Below, piece by piece: positions 1 to 5,804 of a DNA stretch of 8,725 nt (within the stretch, counting starts at the first letter, position 1; each line of letters begins with the position of its first letter). The translations under genes and the position numbers were made by a program. Below the pieces are notes generated by a model, which was given only the letters and a program-made list of their open reading frames with translations, ran no database searches and was not told the origin of the DNA. This stretch comes from Clostridiales bacterium (GTDB taxonomy: Bacteria > Bacillota > Clostridia > Oscillospirales > Oscillospiraceae): positions 1 through 8,725 of the forward strand of contig SFHI01000091.1 in assembly GCA_004555705.1 (NCBI GenBank), in the 5' to 3' direction.

Positions 1-81
1 GCCTCTCTGCAGAGCAGGAGAGGTGGACTTGTAGGTAGCCTGCTGACGGCCATTTCTGACGAGCTGATTAAAAGTAGGCAT
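1..81 (-). CDS. rpsL: 30S ribosomal protein S12, N-terminal part (cut by window edge)
   Basis: The 27 codons visible begin MPTFNQLVRNGRQ and reach STSPALQRG, which matches the conserved N-terminus of bacterial S12, the small-subunit protein at the decoding centre. The start ATG is at 81-79, preceded by AAAGGAG with 8 nt of spacing. A second ATG at 85-83 is out of frame and soon meets a stop. The gene runs off the left edge, so the rest of S12, including the streptomycin-resistance positions, is not seen. It lies 50 nt downstream of the L7Ae-like gene on the same strand, the usual head of the str operon (rpsL-rpsG-fusA). It is probably co-transcribed from the promoter at 451-478. Confidence 0.95.
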   Translation of the reverse strand, partial: MPTFNQLVRNGRQQATYKSTSPALQRG

Positions 82-106
82 TCATCGTTCTCCTTTCTTT
101 TGTTCT

Positions 107-120
107 CGTCCAAAAGGACG
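107..120 (-). other. Small hairpin in the ybxF-rpsL spacer
   Basis: CGTCC and GGACG form a perfect 5-bp stem closed by a 4-nt loop (TTTT on the minus strand). It sits between the ybxF stop and the rpsL ribosome site. There is no U-tract directly after it, so a terminator is unlikely. A role in the rpsL leader is possible but unproven. Confidence 0.35.
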
Positions 121-131
121 GGTTATCTATT

Positions 132-389
132 CTACGGATTTGATCCGGTAGAACCAATTTCATCGACGGCCGCAGCCGCCGCCGCGCCCACTTCGATGCC
201 GCAGGCGCTGCCCAGCTCCGCCATGGTGGGAACCCAGGCATACTGTACAGATTTTTCCCGGCACAATTCCTCGATGGGCTCCGTCAGGCCAGGGTCGGCG
301 TCCTGAGCCAGAAACACATACCGGGCCCGCCCCGCGAGGAGGGCCTTGCGCAGCTGCTTGGCGCCCACCACGATCTTTGTCCCGGGCAT
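132..389 (-). CDS. ybxF: L7Ae/YbxF-type K-turn RNA-binding protein
   Basis: The protein is 85 aa from ATG 389. It carries the L7Ae/L30e/YbxF signature: VVGAKQLRKAL near the start, VFLAQDADP in the middle, then LGSACGIEVGAAAAAA near the end. Family members bind kink-turn RNA; B. subtilis YbxF (RplGB, about 82 aa) does so and, like this one, is encoded just before rpsL. The start is uncertain. A longer reading from TTG 461 would begin inside the promoter spacer and is rejected. ATG 440 and ATG 434 would give a nearly leaderless message. ATG 389 has only GGAG touching the ATG and leaves 6 residues before VVGAKQ, where B. subtilis has about a dozen, so helix 1 may be short or altered. The family call is firm; the N-terminus is not. 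Confidence 0.85.
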   Translation of the reverse strand: MPGTKIVVGAKQLRKALLAGRARYVFLAQDADPGLTEPIEELCREKSVQYAWVPTMAELGSACGIEVGAAAAAAVDEIGSTGSNP

Positions 390-450
390 CTCCGGCCAAG
401 AGCCGCAGTTCGGTATTTTACGATCCTTTTTCATATCCATACAAGATGAT

Positions 451-478
451 ATTATACGCAAAAATTCGGAAATGTCAA
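451..478 (-). promoter_or_regulatory. Near-perfect sigma-A promoter for ybxF-rpsL
   Basis: On the minus strand TTGACA (478-473) and TATAAT (456-451) are both exact consensus hexamers with a 16-nt spacer. Transcription should start near 442-447, about 55 nt before ATG 389. It begins 24 nt after the stop of the araC-type gene. It gives the str genes their own promoter where they would normally be fed from rpoBC. Confidence 0.85.
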
Positions 479-479
479 C

Positions 480-498
480 AGAAATTCAAAGAATTTCT
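480..498. repeat. 8-bp perfect inverted repeat abutting the -35 box
   Basis: AGAAATTC and GAATTTCT are exact inverted copies separated by 3 nt. The repeat lies between the araC-type stop codon (502) and the -35 box (478-473) of the ybxF promoter. It is AT-rich and has no U-run after it on the minus strand, so it is a poor terminator. Its place directly upstream of -35 would suit an operator or an UP-like element. Function is inferred only from position. Confidence 0.45.
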
Positions 499-501
499 TA
501 G

Positions 502-1422
502 TCAGTCCGCCGATTTTTCCGGCGTTTTCTCCCTACTGACGGATGTTTTTCCACGAAGGGCAGCCTCCTCCCGTTTCCCGCGTCGGTACCGGAGCGGTGC
601 AGTGCCGTTGGCTTTACGGAACTCGCGAATAAAGAAGCTGACGCTTCCGTAGCCGCAGCTCAGGGCAATCTCCGTCACGGGGAGTTCCGTGGTTTCAAGC
701 AGTAATTTCGCCTGGGTCAGCCGCAGATGGGACAGGTATTGGGAGAAGGGCAGATGAAAATGCTCTTTGAAGTACCGGGACAGATACTTGGGTGACAGGT
801 GAAACCGTGCTCCCAGCTCGTCCAGGGTGAGTTTGCCCCGATAGTTCAGGCGAATATACTCCAGAAGCTCCTTCTGCATGGCATCCCCGGCAGAAGCATC
901 GGAGCAGACGGGCGGCTGGCACCGGATCACCTCCAGCAAAAAACGAAGCAGAAGCACCCGAGTTTCCAGTTGGTAGAAGGCATCCTTTCTCCGGTTAGTC
1001 TCCAGTACCTGATCCAGAAGTCCCCGATTCTCCGCAGTTAGCACGCTGCGGGGCACCCTGGCGGGAAGCAGCCGATTTCCGGTGCGCAGGGGCAGCATCA
1101 GCTCCTCCTCCAGGGTGTCCATGGTCTGAAAGCTGAGAAACTCCAGGGGAAACAGAATGGTGTGGTAGTGGACATCCCCGCCCTCGGAGCCCATCAGGTG
1201 GAGCTGCTGGGGATTCACAATCAGCACCTCGCCGCCGGATACGGCGTAGTCCGTGTCGCCCACCTTCACCTGCAGACAGCCACTGCGGACATAGATCAGC
1301 TCCAGCTCCCGGTGCCAGTGTACCGGAAACTGAAAGCTCTCCACTCCCGTGCGGATGCTGTATTGGCTGTAAGGATAGTCCGGGCTCCCGTGGGTTTTAT
1401 TTTCCCGAAGCTGCGGATTCAT
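502..1422 (-). CDS. AraC-family transcriptional regulator (cupin sensor plus HTH)
   Basis: The protein is 306 aa. Residues about 20-100 form an AraC-type cupin sensor domain with FPVHWHRELELIYVRSG (H35 and H37) and GGEVLIVNPQQLHLM. Residues about 184-281 form the C-terminal AraC DNA-binding domain with both helix-turn-helix units: LTLDELGARFHLSPKYLSRY (198-217) and the second around EIALSCGYGSVSFFIREFRK (251-270), ending in the usual PLRYRR. ATG 1422 is chosen because a G-rich AGGGGGGG ribosome site stands 6-7 nt upstream; an in-frame TTG at 1452 overlaps the -10 box. The tail after residue 283 is charged and probably disordered. It diverges from the MATE gene, so it most likely controls that gene, itself, or both. 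The ligand cannot be read from sequence; this class often senses sugars or small organic molecules. No clear terminator follows it. Confidence 0.93.
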   Translation of the reverse strand: MNPQLRENKTHGSPDYPYSQYSIRTGVESFQFPVHWHRELELIYVRSGCLQVKVGDTDYAVSGGEVLIVNPQQLHLMGSEGGDVHYHTILFPLEFLSFQTMDTLEEELMLPLRTGNRLLPARVPRSVLTAENRGLLDQVLETNRRKDAFYQLETRVLLLRFLLEVIRCQPPVCSDASAGDAMQKELLEYIRLNYRGKLTLDELGARFHLSPKYLSRYFKEHFHLPFSQYLSHLRLTQAKLLLETTELPVTEIALSCGYGSVSFFIREFRKANGTAPLRYRRGKREEAALRGKTSVSREKTPEKSAD

Positions 1423-1451
1423 AGGCCGCCCCCCCTGACTTAATATACTCA

Positions 1452-1479
1452 ATTATACCACAAAGCGGAAATAATGCAA
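1452..1479 (-). promoter_or_regulatory. Extended -10 promoter for the AraC-type gene
   Basis: On the minus strand TATAAT lies at 1457-1452 and is preceded by TGG, which makes an extended -10 (TGnTATAAT). A weak -35, TTGCAT, lies at 1479-1474 with a 16-nt spacer. The predicted start near 1445 leaves a leader of about 23 nt with the G-rich ribosome site. Confidence 0.65.
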
Positions 1480-1549
1480 CTTTCAGTTGAAATCCTGCTA
1501 GAATTATTTTATTTTGGGCGATATAATGACAATCGTTCAGATTTGAAAA
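1477..1549. promoter_or_regulatory. Candidate operator repeats between the divergent genes
   Basis: CAACT-TTC-AGTTG at 1477-1489 is a perfect 5-bp inverted repeat overlapping the -35 of the AraC-type gene. TTCAGTTGAAA (1482-1492) recurs as TTCAGATTTGAAAA (1536-1549), a direct repeat 54 bp apart. The first copy lies about 47 bp upstream of the expected MATE start site, and the second just after it. AraC-family proteins usually bind direct half-sites, so the arrangement fits, but the motifs are short and the assignment is inference. Confidence 0.35.
1499..1527 (+). promoter_or_regulatory. Probable MATE promoter with consensus -10 and weak -35
   Basis: TATAAT at 1522-1527 is an exact -10 box. 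At the correct distance (17 nt) the -35 position reads TAGAAT, a poor match. A good -10 with a poor -35 is typical of activator-dependent promoters, which fits a divergent AraC-type neighbour. The leader to ATG 1612 would be about 78 nt and contains a small AGGCC/GGCCT hairpin (1558-1575). Confidence 0.5.
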
Positions 1550-1611
1550 TTGACATGAGGCCGATAAACGGGCCTTTCATGATTGGAATACCGCAAAAGG
1601 AGAACTCCCCA

Positions 1612-2931
1612 ATGAATACTCCCGCAAAAAAGCTTTCCCAGCTGGCCGCGCCGCTGTTTCTGGAGATCCTCTGCGTCATGCTGGCTGGTATGGTGGATAC
1701 CCTGATGCTGTCCTCCGAGGGTGACCAGGCCGTAGGCGCGGTGGGAACCGCCAATACCTATATCTCTATCTTCCTGATTCTGTTCAACATCATCTCCTCG
1801 GGTATGACCGCGGTAATGGCCCAGTACATCGGTGCCGGTCGCCCCGGCGTGGCCGGACAGGTGCTCCGGCTGGGACTGGCCGTAAATCTGGCCGTTGGAG
1901 GAATCATCACCGCCACGCTGGTGGGTCTGGCAGGCCCCATTCTATCCGCCATCGGCATTGCGGCTCAGCTGAAGGACTCCGCCGCCGTGTATATGCGGAT
2001 TGTAGGTGCCTTCTGTTTGTGCAACGCTCTGGCCCCTATCTACAGCGGCTACCTGCGTTCCTTCGGCCAAACGGCCCCCATCATGGCCGCGTCCCTGGCA
2101 TCCAACGCCGTCAACCTGATTCTCAATGCGGTGTTTCTGTTCGCGCTGGGCTGGGGTGTGGCGGGAGTCGCTCTGGCAACGGGCATCTCCAGGCTGGTAA
2201 ATCTCCTGTGGGTCTGGGCAGCCTCCCGCAGACGAATCCCCGCAGCCGGGGATCCCCATCCCCCTGTCCGGCAGATGCTGCTGCGGCAGGTGCTGCGTAT
2301 CGGGCTTCCCGCCGCTGCAGAAACCTCCCTGTACAATCTGGCTGTGACTCTGGTTATCAGCCTGCTCAACCGGATGGATAATACCGGACTGCAGGCCACT
2401 GCCAGAGCCTACACGGTTCAGTTTGCCAACCTGTCCTACTGCGCCGCGGCGGCGCTGGCACAGGCAAACGCCATTCTGGCAGGCTGGCGCATCGGCGGGG
2501 GGCATCCCGAGGAATGCGACCGGGGCACCCGGCGCACCGCCTGGCTGGCTGTCGGGCTGGGCGTAGCGGTTTCCGGAGTCTTTGCCCTGAGTGCCCCACT
2601 GATGGTGTCCCTGTTCACCTCCAAACCGGAGATGATCCGGCTGATATCAGCCATGCTCTGGATTGACATTCTTCTGGAAATCGGCCGCGCGTCCAATCTG
2701 GTTTACGGCTCCGCCCTGAAGGCCGCAGGCGATGCGCTGTACCCCATGCTGATTACGGTGACCTTCGCCTTCCTCTGCGCGGTGGGCGGCACCTGGCTGT
2801 TTGGGCTGAAGCTGGGCTGGCTGGCTATGGGTGCCTATGCCGCCATGGCGCTGGACGAGTGCGTCCGGGCGGTATTCGTCCTGCTTCGCTGGAGGTCCGG
2901 CCGCTGGAAACAACATACTCTGCTGAGGTGA
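1612..2931 (+). CDS. MATE-family multidrug/metabolite exporter
   Basis: The 439-aa protein has the length and two-fold pattern of MATE transporters, which export drugs or metabolites in exchange for Na+ or H+ across the cytoplasmic membrane. The first half opens with LAAPLFLEILCVMLAGMVDT (11-30), including the conserved TM1 Pro and Asp. The second half restarts at about 222-250 with LRQVLRIGLPAAAETSLYNL, the typical repeat entry. GSALKAAGDALYPM (366-379) matches the family motif usually seen as LRGAGDT. About twelve hydrophobic segments can be traced. ATG 1612 is supported by AAAGGAGAA at 1596-1604; an upstream in-frame ATG at 1474 lies before the promoter -10 and is rejected. It diverges from the AraC-type regulator, its likely controller. 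Substrate cannot be told from sequence. Confidence 0.92.
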   Translation: MNTPAKKLSQLAAPLFLEILCVMLAGMVDTLMLSSEGDQAVGAVGTANTYISIFLILFNIISSGMTAVMAQYIGAGRPGVAGQVLRLGLAVNLAVGGIITATLVGLAGPILSAIGIAAQLKDSAAVYMRIVGAFCLCNALAPIYSGYLRSFGQTAPIMAASLASNAVNLILNAVFLFALGWGVAGVALATGISRLVNLLWVWAASRRRIPAAGDPHPPVRQMLLRQVLRIGLPAAAETSLYNLAVTLVISLLNRMDNTGLQATARAYTVQFANLSYCAAAALAQANAILAGWRIGGGHPEECDRGTRRTAWLAVGLGVAVSGVFALSAPLMVSLFTSKPEMIRLISAMLWIDILLEIGRASNLVYGSALKAAGDALYPMLITVTFAFLCAVGGTWLFGLKLGWLAMGAYAAMALDECVRAVFVLLRWRSGRWKQHTLLR

Positions 2932-2970
2932 CCTCAGATCGGCCGGACCGCAAACCGGTCGATCTGAGGT
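2931..2970 (+). terminator. Strong bulged hairpin overlapping the MATE stop codon
   Basis: ACCTCAGATC (2931-2940) pairs exactly with GATCTGAGGT (2961-2970), and GACCG (2946-2950) pairs with CGGTC (2956-2960) around a CAAAC loop. GGCCG forms a 5-nt bulge on the left. The first stem base is the last base of the TGA stop. No U-tract follows, so it is not a classical intrinsic terminator. It may act as a 3' stabiliser or weak terminator. The last codons (CTGAGGT) offer an alternative partner for ACCTCAG. Confidence 0.5.
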
Positions 2971-3015
2971 TCCCTGGAACTTGGGAAAAGTAATTTTCGG
3001 CACCGGGTGTCGCCG
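2970..3015. repeat. Two further small hairpins after the MATE gene
   Basis: TTCCC/GGGAA (2970-2974 with 2983-2987) forms a 5-bp stem. A second imperfect stem runs from CGGCACC (starting 2998) to GGTGTCGCCG with a 3-nt bulge. Together with the larger hairpin before them they give an unbroken structured stretch of about 85 nt. I see no gene or convincing promoter here. Confidence 0.3.
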
Positions 3016-3030
3016 ATCCGTACACACGAT

Positions 3031-3191
3031 GGCAACCTCTAAAAACTACTTTTTGGTGTTTTGGGCGAGAGATTTTGTTTCAACAAAAGTTTTGGAAGCG
3101 TAAGAATACTGGATGTATTGCGGACTTTTCAAAATGCATGCTCCGGCAAAAGATCCGTCCAAAACCCAAAAGGGTAGTTTTTAGAGGTGCC
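3031..3191. mobile_element. 161-bp MITE-like element with terminal inverted repeats and 6-bp flanking repeat
   Basis: The ends are inverted copies. ACCTCTAAAAACTAC (3035-3049) matches 3174-3188 exactly on the other strand. The match extends outward through GGC with one inserted A on the left, and inward for about 18 more bases with 13 identities. CACGAT occurs immediately outside both ends (3025-3030 and 3192-3197), as expected of a target-site duplication. The inside also folds: TTTTGTT-TC-AACAAAA at 3073-3088 is a perfect palindrome. There is no open frame of its own, so it is non-autonomous and would need a transposase from elsewhere. It ends 10 nt before the amylase ribosome site. I cannot name the parent IS family from sequence alone. 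Confidence 0.75.
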
Positions 3192-3200
3192 CACGATATT

Positions 3201-3208
3201 AAGGAGGA
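3201..3208 (+). promoter_or_regulatory. Ribosome binding site that fixes the amylase start
   Basis: AAGGAGGA is close to a full anti-16S match and lies 4 nt before ATG 3213. It settles the start in favour of 3213 over an upstream in-frame TTG (3075), which falls inside the MITE-like element. Confidence 0.8.
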
Positions 3209-3212
3209 GCCT

Positions 3213-4925
3213 ATGAATTACGCTGCTGTCTGGCATGAGGCCACGTCCCGGTTCTGCTTCTGCTTAGAGCCCGGGAGATTTCTGTTCCGGGTGCAGACCG
3301 GGAAAGATGATGTCAAATCCGTAACCCTCCACAGTCGGGACAAGTATCTGCCCCTGCAGTGGAAGGACACCCGTCTGGCCACCCCCATGAAGAGAGTGGC
3401 CTGCGATGGGCTCCGGGACTACTACGAGGCGGAGCTATCCTTTCATGTGGTGTGTCTGCGCTACTGCTTCGAGCTGGAGGATTTTGACGGAAACCGGGTG
3501 TTTTACAGCAATTCCGGCTTTACAAAGGAAATGCCCCAGGACATCGAGCGGCTCTTCGACTGCCCCCAGACCCTGCGGGAGGAGGAGCGGTTTCAGGTAC
3601 CCCAATGGGCCGCGGGCAAGGTGGTCTACCAGATTTTCCCCTCCCGGTTTGCCACCACCCGGAGCATTTCGGAGGAAGTCTGGTATCAATCCCCCATCTC
3701 CGCCAAAGCTGACCTGGGAGGAAATCTGGCGGGAATCACCCAGGCGCTTCCCTACCTCCGGGATTTGGGGGTGGATGTGGTCTACATGACCCCCATCTTC
3801 CGCTCTCATTCCACCCACAAGTACGATACCATCGATTACCTGACCATTGACCCCTCCTTCGGCACGGAAGAGGACCTATGCCGTCTGGTGGAGAAGGCCC
3901 ACGGGCTTGGTCTGCGGGTGATTCTGGACGGGGTGTTCAACCACACCGCCCCGGAGTTCTTCGCCTTCGCGGATCTGAAGCAGAAGGGCCCGGACTCCCG
4001 GTACAAAAACTGGTATTATCCCGAATCCTTCCCCCTGAATTCGGAGCTGTTCCGCCCCAATTTCAAATGCTTCGGCTACTACAGCGGAATGCCCAAGCTG
4101 AATCTGCGGGATAAGGAAACCGCGGCGTATTTTGCCGAGGTAGGCCTCTACTGGCTCCGCAAAGCGGGCATCGACGGCTGGCGGCTGGACGTGGCGGACG
4201 AAATCTCCCACGACTTCTGGCGGCAGTTCCGCCGGGCGGTGAAGGCGGAATTTCCGGAGGCTCTGATCGTGGGAGAAATCTGGCACCACGCCCCGGATTT
4301 CCTGGAGGGCGACCAGTGGGACAGTGTGATGAACTATCCCTTCTGCCGGGCCGTGCTGGATTTCGCGGCGGAAGGGTGCCTGAGCGCCTCGGGATTTCTG
4401 GGCGCGCTGGGCTTTCAGCGGGGAAACACCCACACGGCGGCTTACCCCCTGCTGTGGAACCTGATCGACAGCCACGACACCCCCCGGATTCTCCACCTGT
4501 GCGGGGAGGACAAGGGGAAGCACCGGCTGGCGGCAGCCTTGCAGCTGCTTTCTCCCGGAATGCCCATGATCTATTACGGCGACGAGGTTGCCATGACCGG
4601 CGGCAAGGACCCGGACTGCCGCCGGGGAATGCTGTGGGACCCGAAACGGCAGGACGAAGAAATGCTCCGCTGGTACAAGCGGCTCTTACAGCTCCGCCGG
4701 GAAATCCCCGCCATCACCCAAGGGGAAACCCTCCGGGAGGAGGCCGCAGACCGCGAGGGTCTGATCCGTATCACCCGGGCCCTGGGTGGTGAAGAAGTCA
4801 CCCTGCTGTTCCACAATCAGGAAGGCGCCGTTTCCCTCCCCGACCTTGCCGGAAAAACGGACGCCATCACCGGCAAAGTGTTCCCCGGCACCATAGAGGG
4901 CATCACCGCCATGGTACTGCGCTGA
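3213..4925 (+). CDS. Cytoplasmic neopullulanase / cyclomaltodextrinase-type alpha-amylase (GH13_20-like)
   Basis: The 570-aa protein belongs to glycoside hydrolase family 13, which hydrolyses alpha-glucans or maltodextrins by a retaining mechanism. An N-terminal beta-rich domain (about 1-125, CBM34-like) precedes the (beta/alpha)8 barrel. Conserved regions are DGVFNH (239-244), MPKLN (293-297, typical of the neopullulanase subfamily), GWRLDVADE with nucleophile D326, GEIWHH with acid/base E355, and NLIDSHD with D422. These positions are each two below D328, E357 and D424 of Geobacillus neopullulanase, and the length is near its 588 aa. There is no signal peptide, so it acts inside the cell on imported oligosaccharides. 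No sugar transporter is in the window. No promoter is evident, and it may depend on read-through from the MATE gene or on the element before it. The exact substrate (pullulan, cyclodextrin or maltodextrin) is open. Confidence 0.93.
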   Translation: MNYAAVWHEATSRFCFCLEPGRFLFRVQTGKDDVKSVTLHSRDKYLPLQWKDTRLATPMKRVACDGLRDYYEAELSFHVVCLRYCFELEDFDGNRVFYSNSGFTKEMPQDIERLFDCPQTLREEERFQVPQWAAGKVVYQIFPSRFATTRSISEEVWYQSPISAKADLGGNLAGITQALPYLRDLGVDVVYMTPIFRSHSTHKYDTIDYLTIDPSFGTEEDLCRLVEKAHGLGLRVILDGVFNHTAPEFFAFADLKQKGPDSRYKNWYYPESFPLNSELFRPNFKCFGYYSGMPKLNLRDKETAAYFAEVGLYWLRKAGIDGWRLDVADEISHDFWRQFRRAVKAEFPEALIVGEIWHHAPDFLEGDQWDSVMNYPFCRAVLDFAAEGCLSASGFLGALGFQRGNTHTAAYPLLWNLIDSHDTPRILHLCGEDKGKHRLAAALQLLSPGMPMIYYGDEVAMTGGKDPDCRRGMLWDPKRQDEEMLRWYKRLLQLRREIPAITQGETLREEAADREGLIRITRALGGEEVTLLFHNQEGAVSLPDLAGKTDAITGKVFPGTIEGITAMVLR

Positions 4926-4943
4926 AATGCTGACTATGAGAAA

Positions 4944-4959
4944 GGCGAACGGCTTCGCC
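4944..4959. other. Hairpin after the amylase gene
   Basis: GGCGAA and TTCGCC form a perfect 6-bp stem with a CGGC loop, 19 nt after the amylase stop and touching the heptamer-repeat element. No U-tract follows. It may be a weak terminator or the outer edge of that element. Confidence 0.4.
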
Positions 4960-5108
4960 GAATTGACAATTGACAATTGACAGTTGACAATTATTGTGTC
5001 CCTCCGGGACGATTTTGAAATAATACGCAGCATTTTCGACATATTTGTTTCTAATTTATCCCGAAGGGATTCCTTAATTGTCAATTGTTAATTGTCAATT
5101 GTCAATTC
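4960..5108. repeat. 149-bp inverted-repeat element with arms made of tandem AATTGAC heptamers
   Basis: The left arm (4960-4993) holds TTGACA at 4963, 4970, 4977 and 4984, an exact 7-bp period. The right arm (5075-5108) is its inverted copy with 32 of 34 matches. Inside each arm, after exactly 4 nt, comes a small hairpin: GTCCC-TCC-GGGAC (4998-5010) on the left and ATCCC-GAA-GGGAT (5058-5070) on the right, so the symmetry continues inward. There is no reading frame of note. The shape is that of a miniature mobile or REP-like element. No clear flanking duplication was seen. The unit contains the sigma-A -35 hexamer TTGACA, but no good -10 follows at the right distance on the plus strand. Confidence 0.75.
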
Positions 5109-5127
5109 TAAACACCCCTCCCACATT

Positions 5128-5161
5128 GAAAAACAGCCGCCGCCGGGTTTCCGGCGGCGGC
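5128..5161 (-). terminator. Intrinsic terminator of rpoC
   Basis: On the minus strand an 11-bp perfect GC stem (GCCGCCGCCGG with CCGGCGGCGGC, loop AAAC) is followed by TGTTTTT. It begins 7 nt after the rpoC stop codon. On the plus strand the same stem is followed by TTTT, so it may also stop transcripts from the amylase side. It shows that the rpoBC unit ends here and does not continue into ybxF-rpsL. Confidence 0.9.
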
Positions 5162-5168
5162 TTTTGGG

Positions 5169-5804
5169 TTAGCTCAGGGTGTTTTCGGTGATTTCCTCGG
5201 GGATTCTGGACTCGGGGGTGGCGCCGGGCTGGTAGTCCCGGTACGCCATCAGGCCGGAGCCCGCGGGGATCAGCTTGCCGATGATGACGTTCTCCTTCAA
5301 GCCAACCAGATGATCCACCTTGCCCTTGATGGCGGCATCGGTGAGGACCTTGGTGGTCTCCTGGAAGGAGGCGGCGGACAGGAAGGAATCCGTAGCCAGG
5401 GAGGCCTTGGTGATGCCCAGCAGCACAGCGGTGGCCTGGGCCAGCCGCAGCTCGGTCTCGCCCGCGTCGATCCGGGCCTGGAGGGCCGCGTTGGCATCCT
5501 CATACTCAAAGGTATCGATGACGGTACCGGTGAGCAGATTGGTGTCGCCGGGGTCCTCAATGCGGACCTTGCGCATCATCTGGCGGATGATAACCTCGAT
5601 GTGCTTGTCGTTGATTTCCACGCCCTGCTGGCGGTACACCGCCTGGACGGACTGCACCAGGTAATCCTGAACAGCCTCCACGCCGGAAATCCGAAGCACA
5701 TCCTGAGGATACAGGGCGCCGTCGGTGATGGGCTCGCCCTTCTGCACCACCTTGCCGTGGCTGACCTTCAGGCCCACGGAGTAGGGCACCTGGTACACCT
5801 TCAC
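5169..5804 (-). CDS. rpoC: RNA polymerase beta' subunit, C-terminal fragment in a shifted frame
   Basis: This 211-residue reading continues RpoC: it starts at VKVYQVPYSVGLKV and includes VYRQQGVEINDKHIEVIIRQ, LLGITKASLATDSFLSAASF, VLTDAAIKGK and LKENVIIGKLIPAGSG, all hallmark C-terminal RpoC segments. It is in a different frame from the upstream part. The GTG at 5804 could act as a start, but the AAGG before it touches it, so it is a poor initiation site. The frame is open on to GTG 5867, but that stretch overlaps the real upstream coding sequence and reads as nonsense. Conservation is unbroken to the TAA at 5169-5171, which points to a very recent break or an artefact, not old decay. Read it as the 3' part of one rpoC gene. 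Confidence 0.88.
   Translation of the reverse strand: MKVYQVPYSVGLKVSHGKVVQKGEPITDGALYPQDVLRISGVEAVQDYLVQSVQAVYRQQGVEINDKHIEVIIRQMMRKVRIEDPGDTNLLTGTVIDTFEYEDANAALQARIDAGETELRLAQATAVLLGITKASLATDSFLSAASFQETTKVLTDAAIKGKVDHLVGLKENVIIGKLIPAGSGLMAYRDYQPGATPESRIPEEITENTLS

Noticed and set aside
132..461. Longer L7Ae-like protein starting at TTG 461
   Set aside because: The TTG lies between the -35 and -10 boxes of the promoter, so it would not be in the transcript.
1558..1578. AGGCC/GGCCT hairpin followed by TTT as an attenuator in the MATE leader
   Set aside because: The stem is only 5 bp with an 8-nt loop and a three-base T run, too weak to support as a terminator or riboswitch.
1474..1611. N-terminal extension of the MATE protein from ATG 1474
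   Set aside because: It lies upstream of the TATAAT box and lacks a ribosome site; ATG 1612 has a good one and gives normal MATE length.
3075..3212. N-terminal extension of the amylase from TTG 3075
   Set aside because: The 46 extra codons come from the MITE-like element, while ATG 3213 has a strong ribosome site and gives catalytic positions that fit neopullulanase.
4960..5108. CRISPR array suggested by the short tandem repeats
   Set aside because: The units are 7 bp and contiguous, with no spacers, and no cas genes are present.
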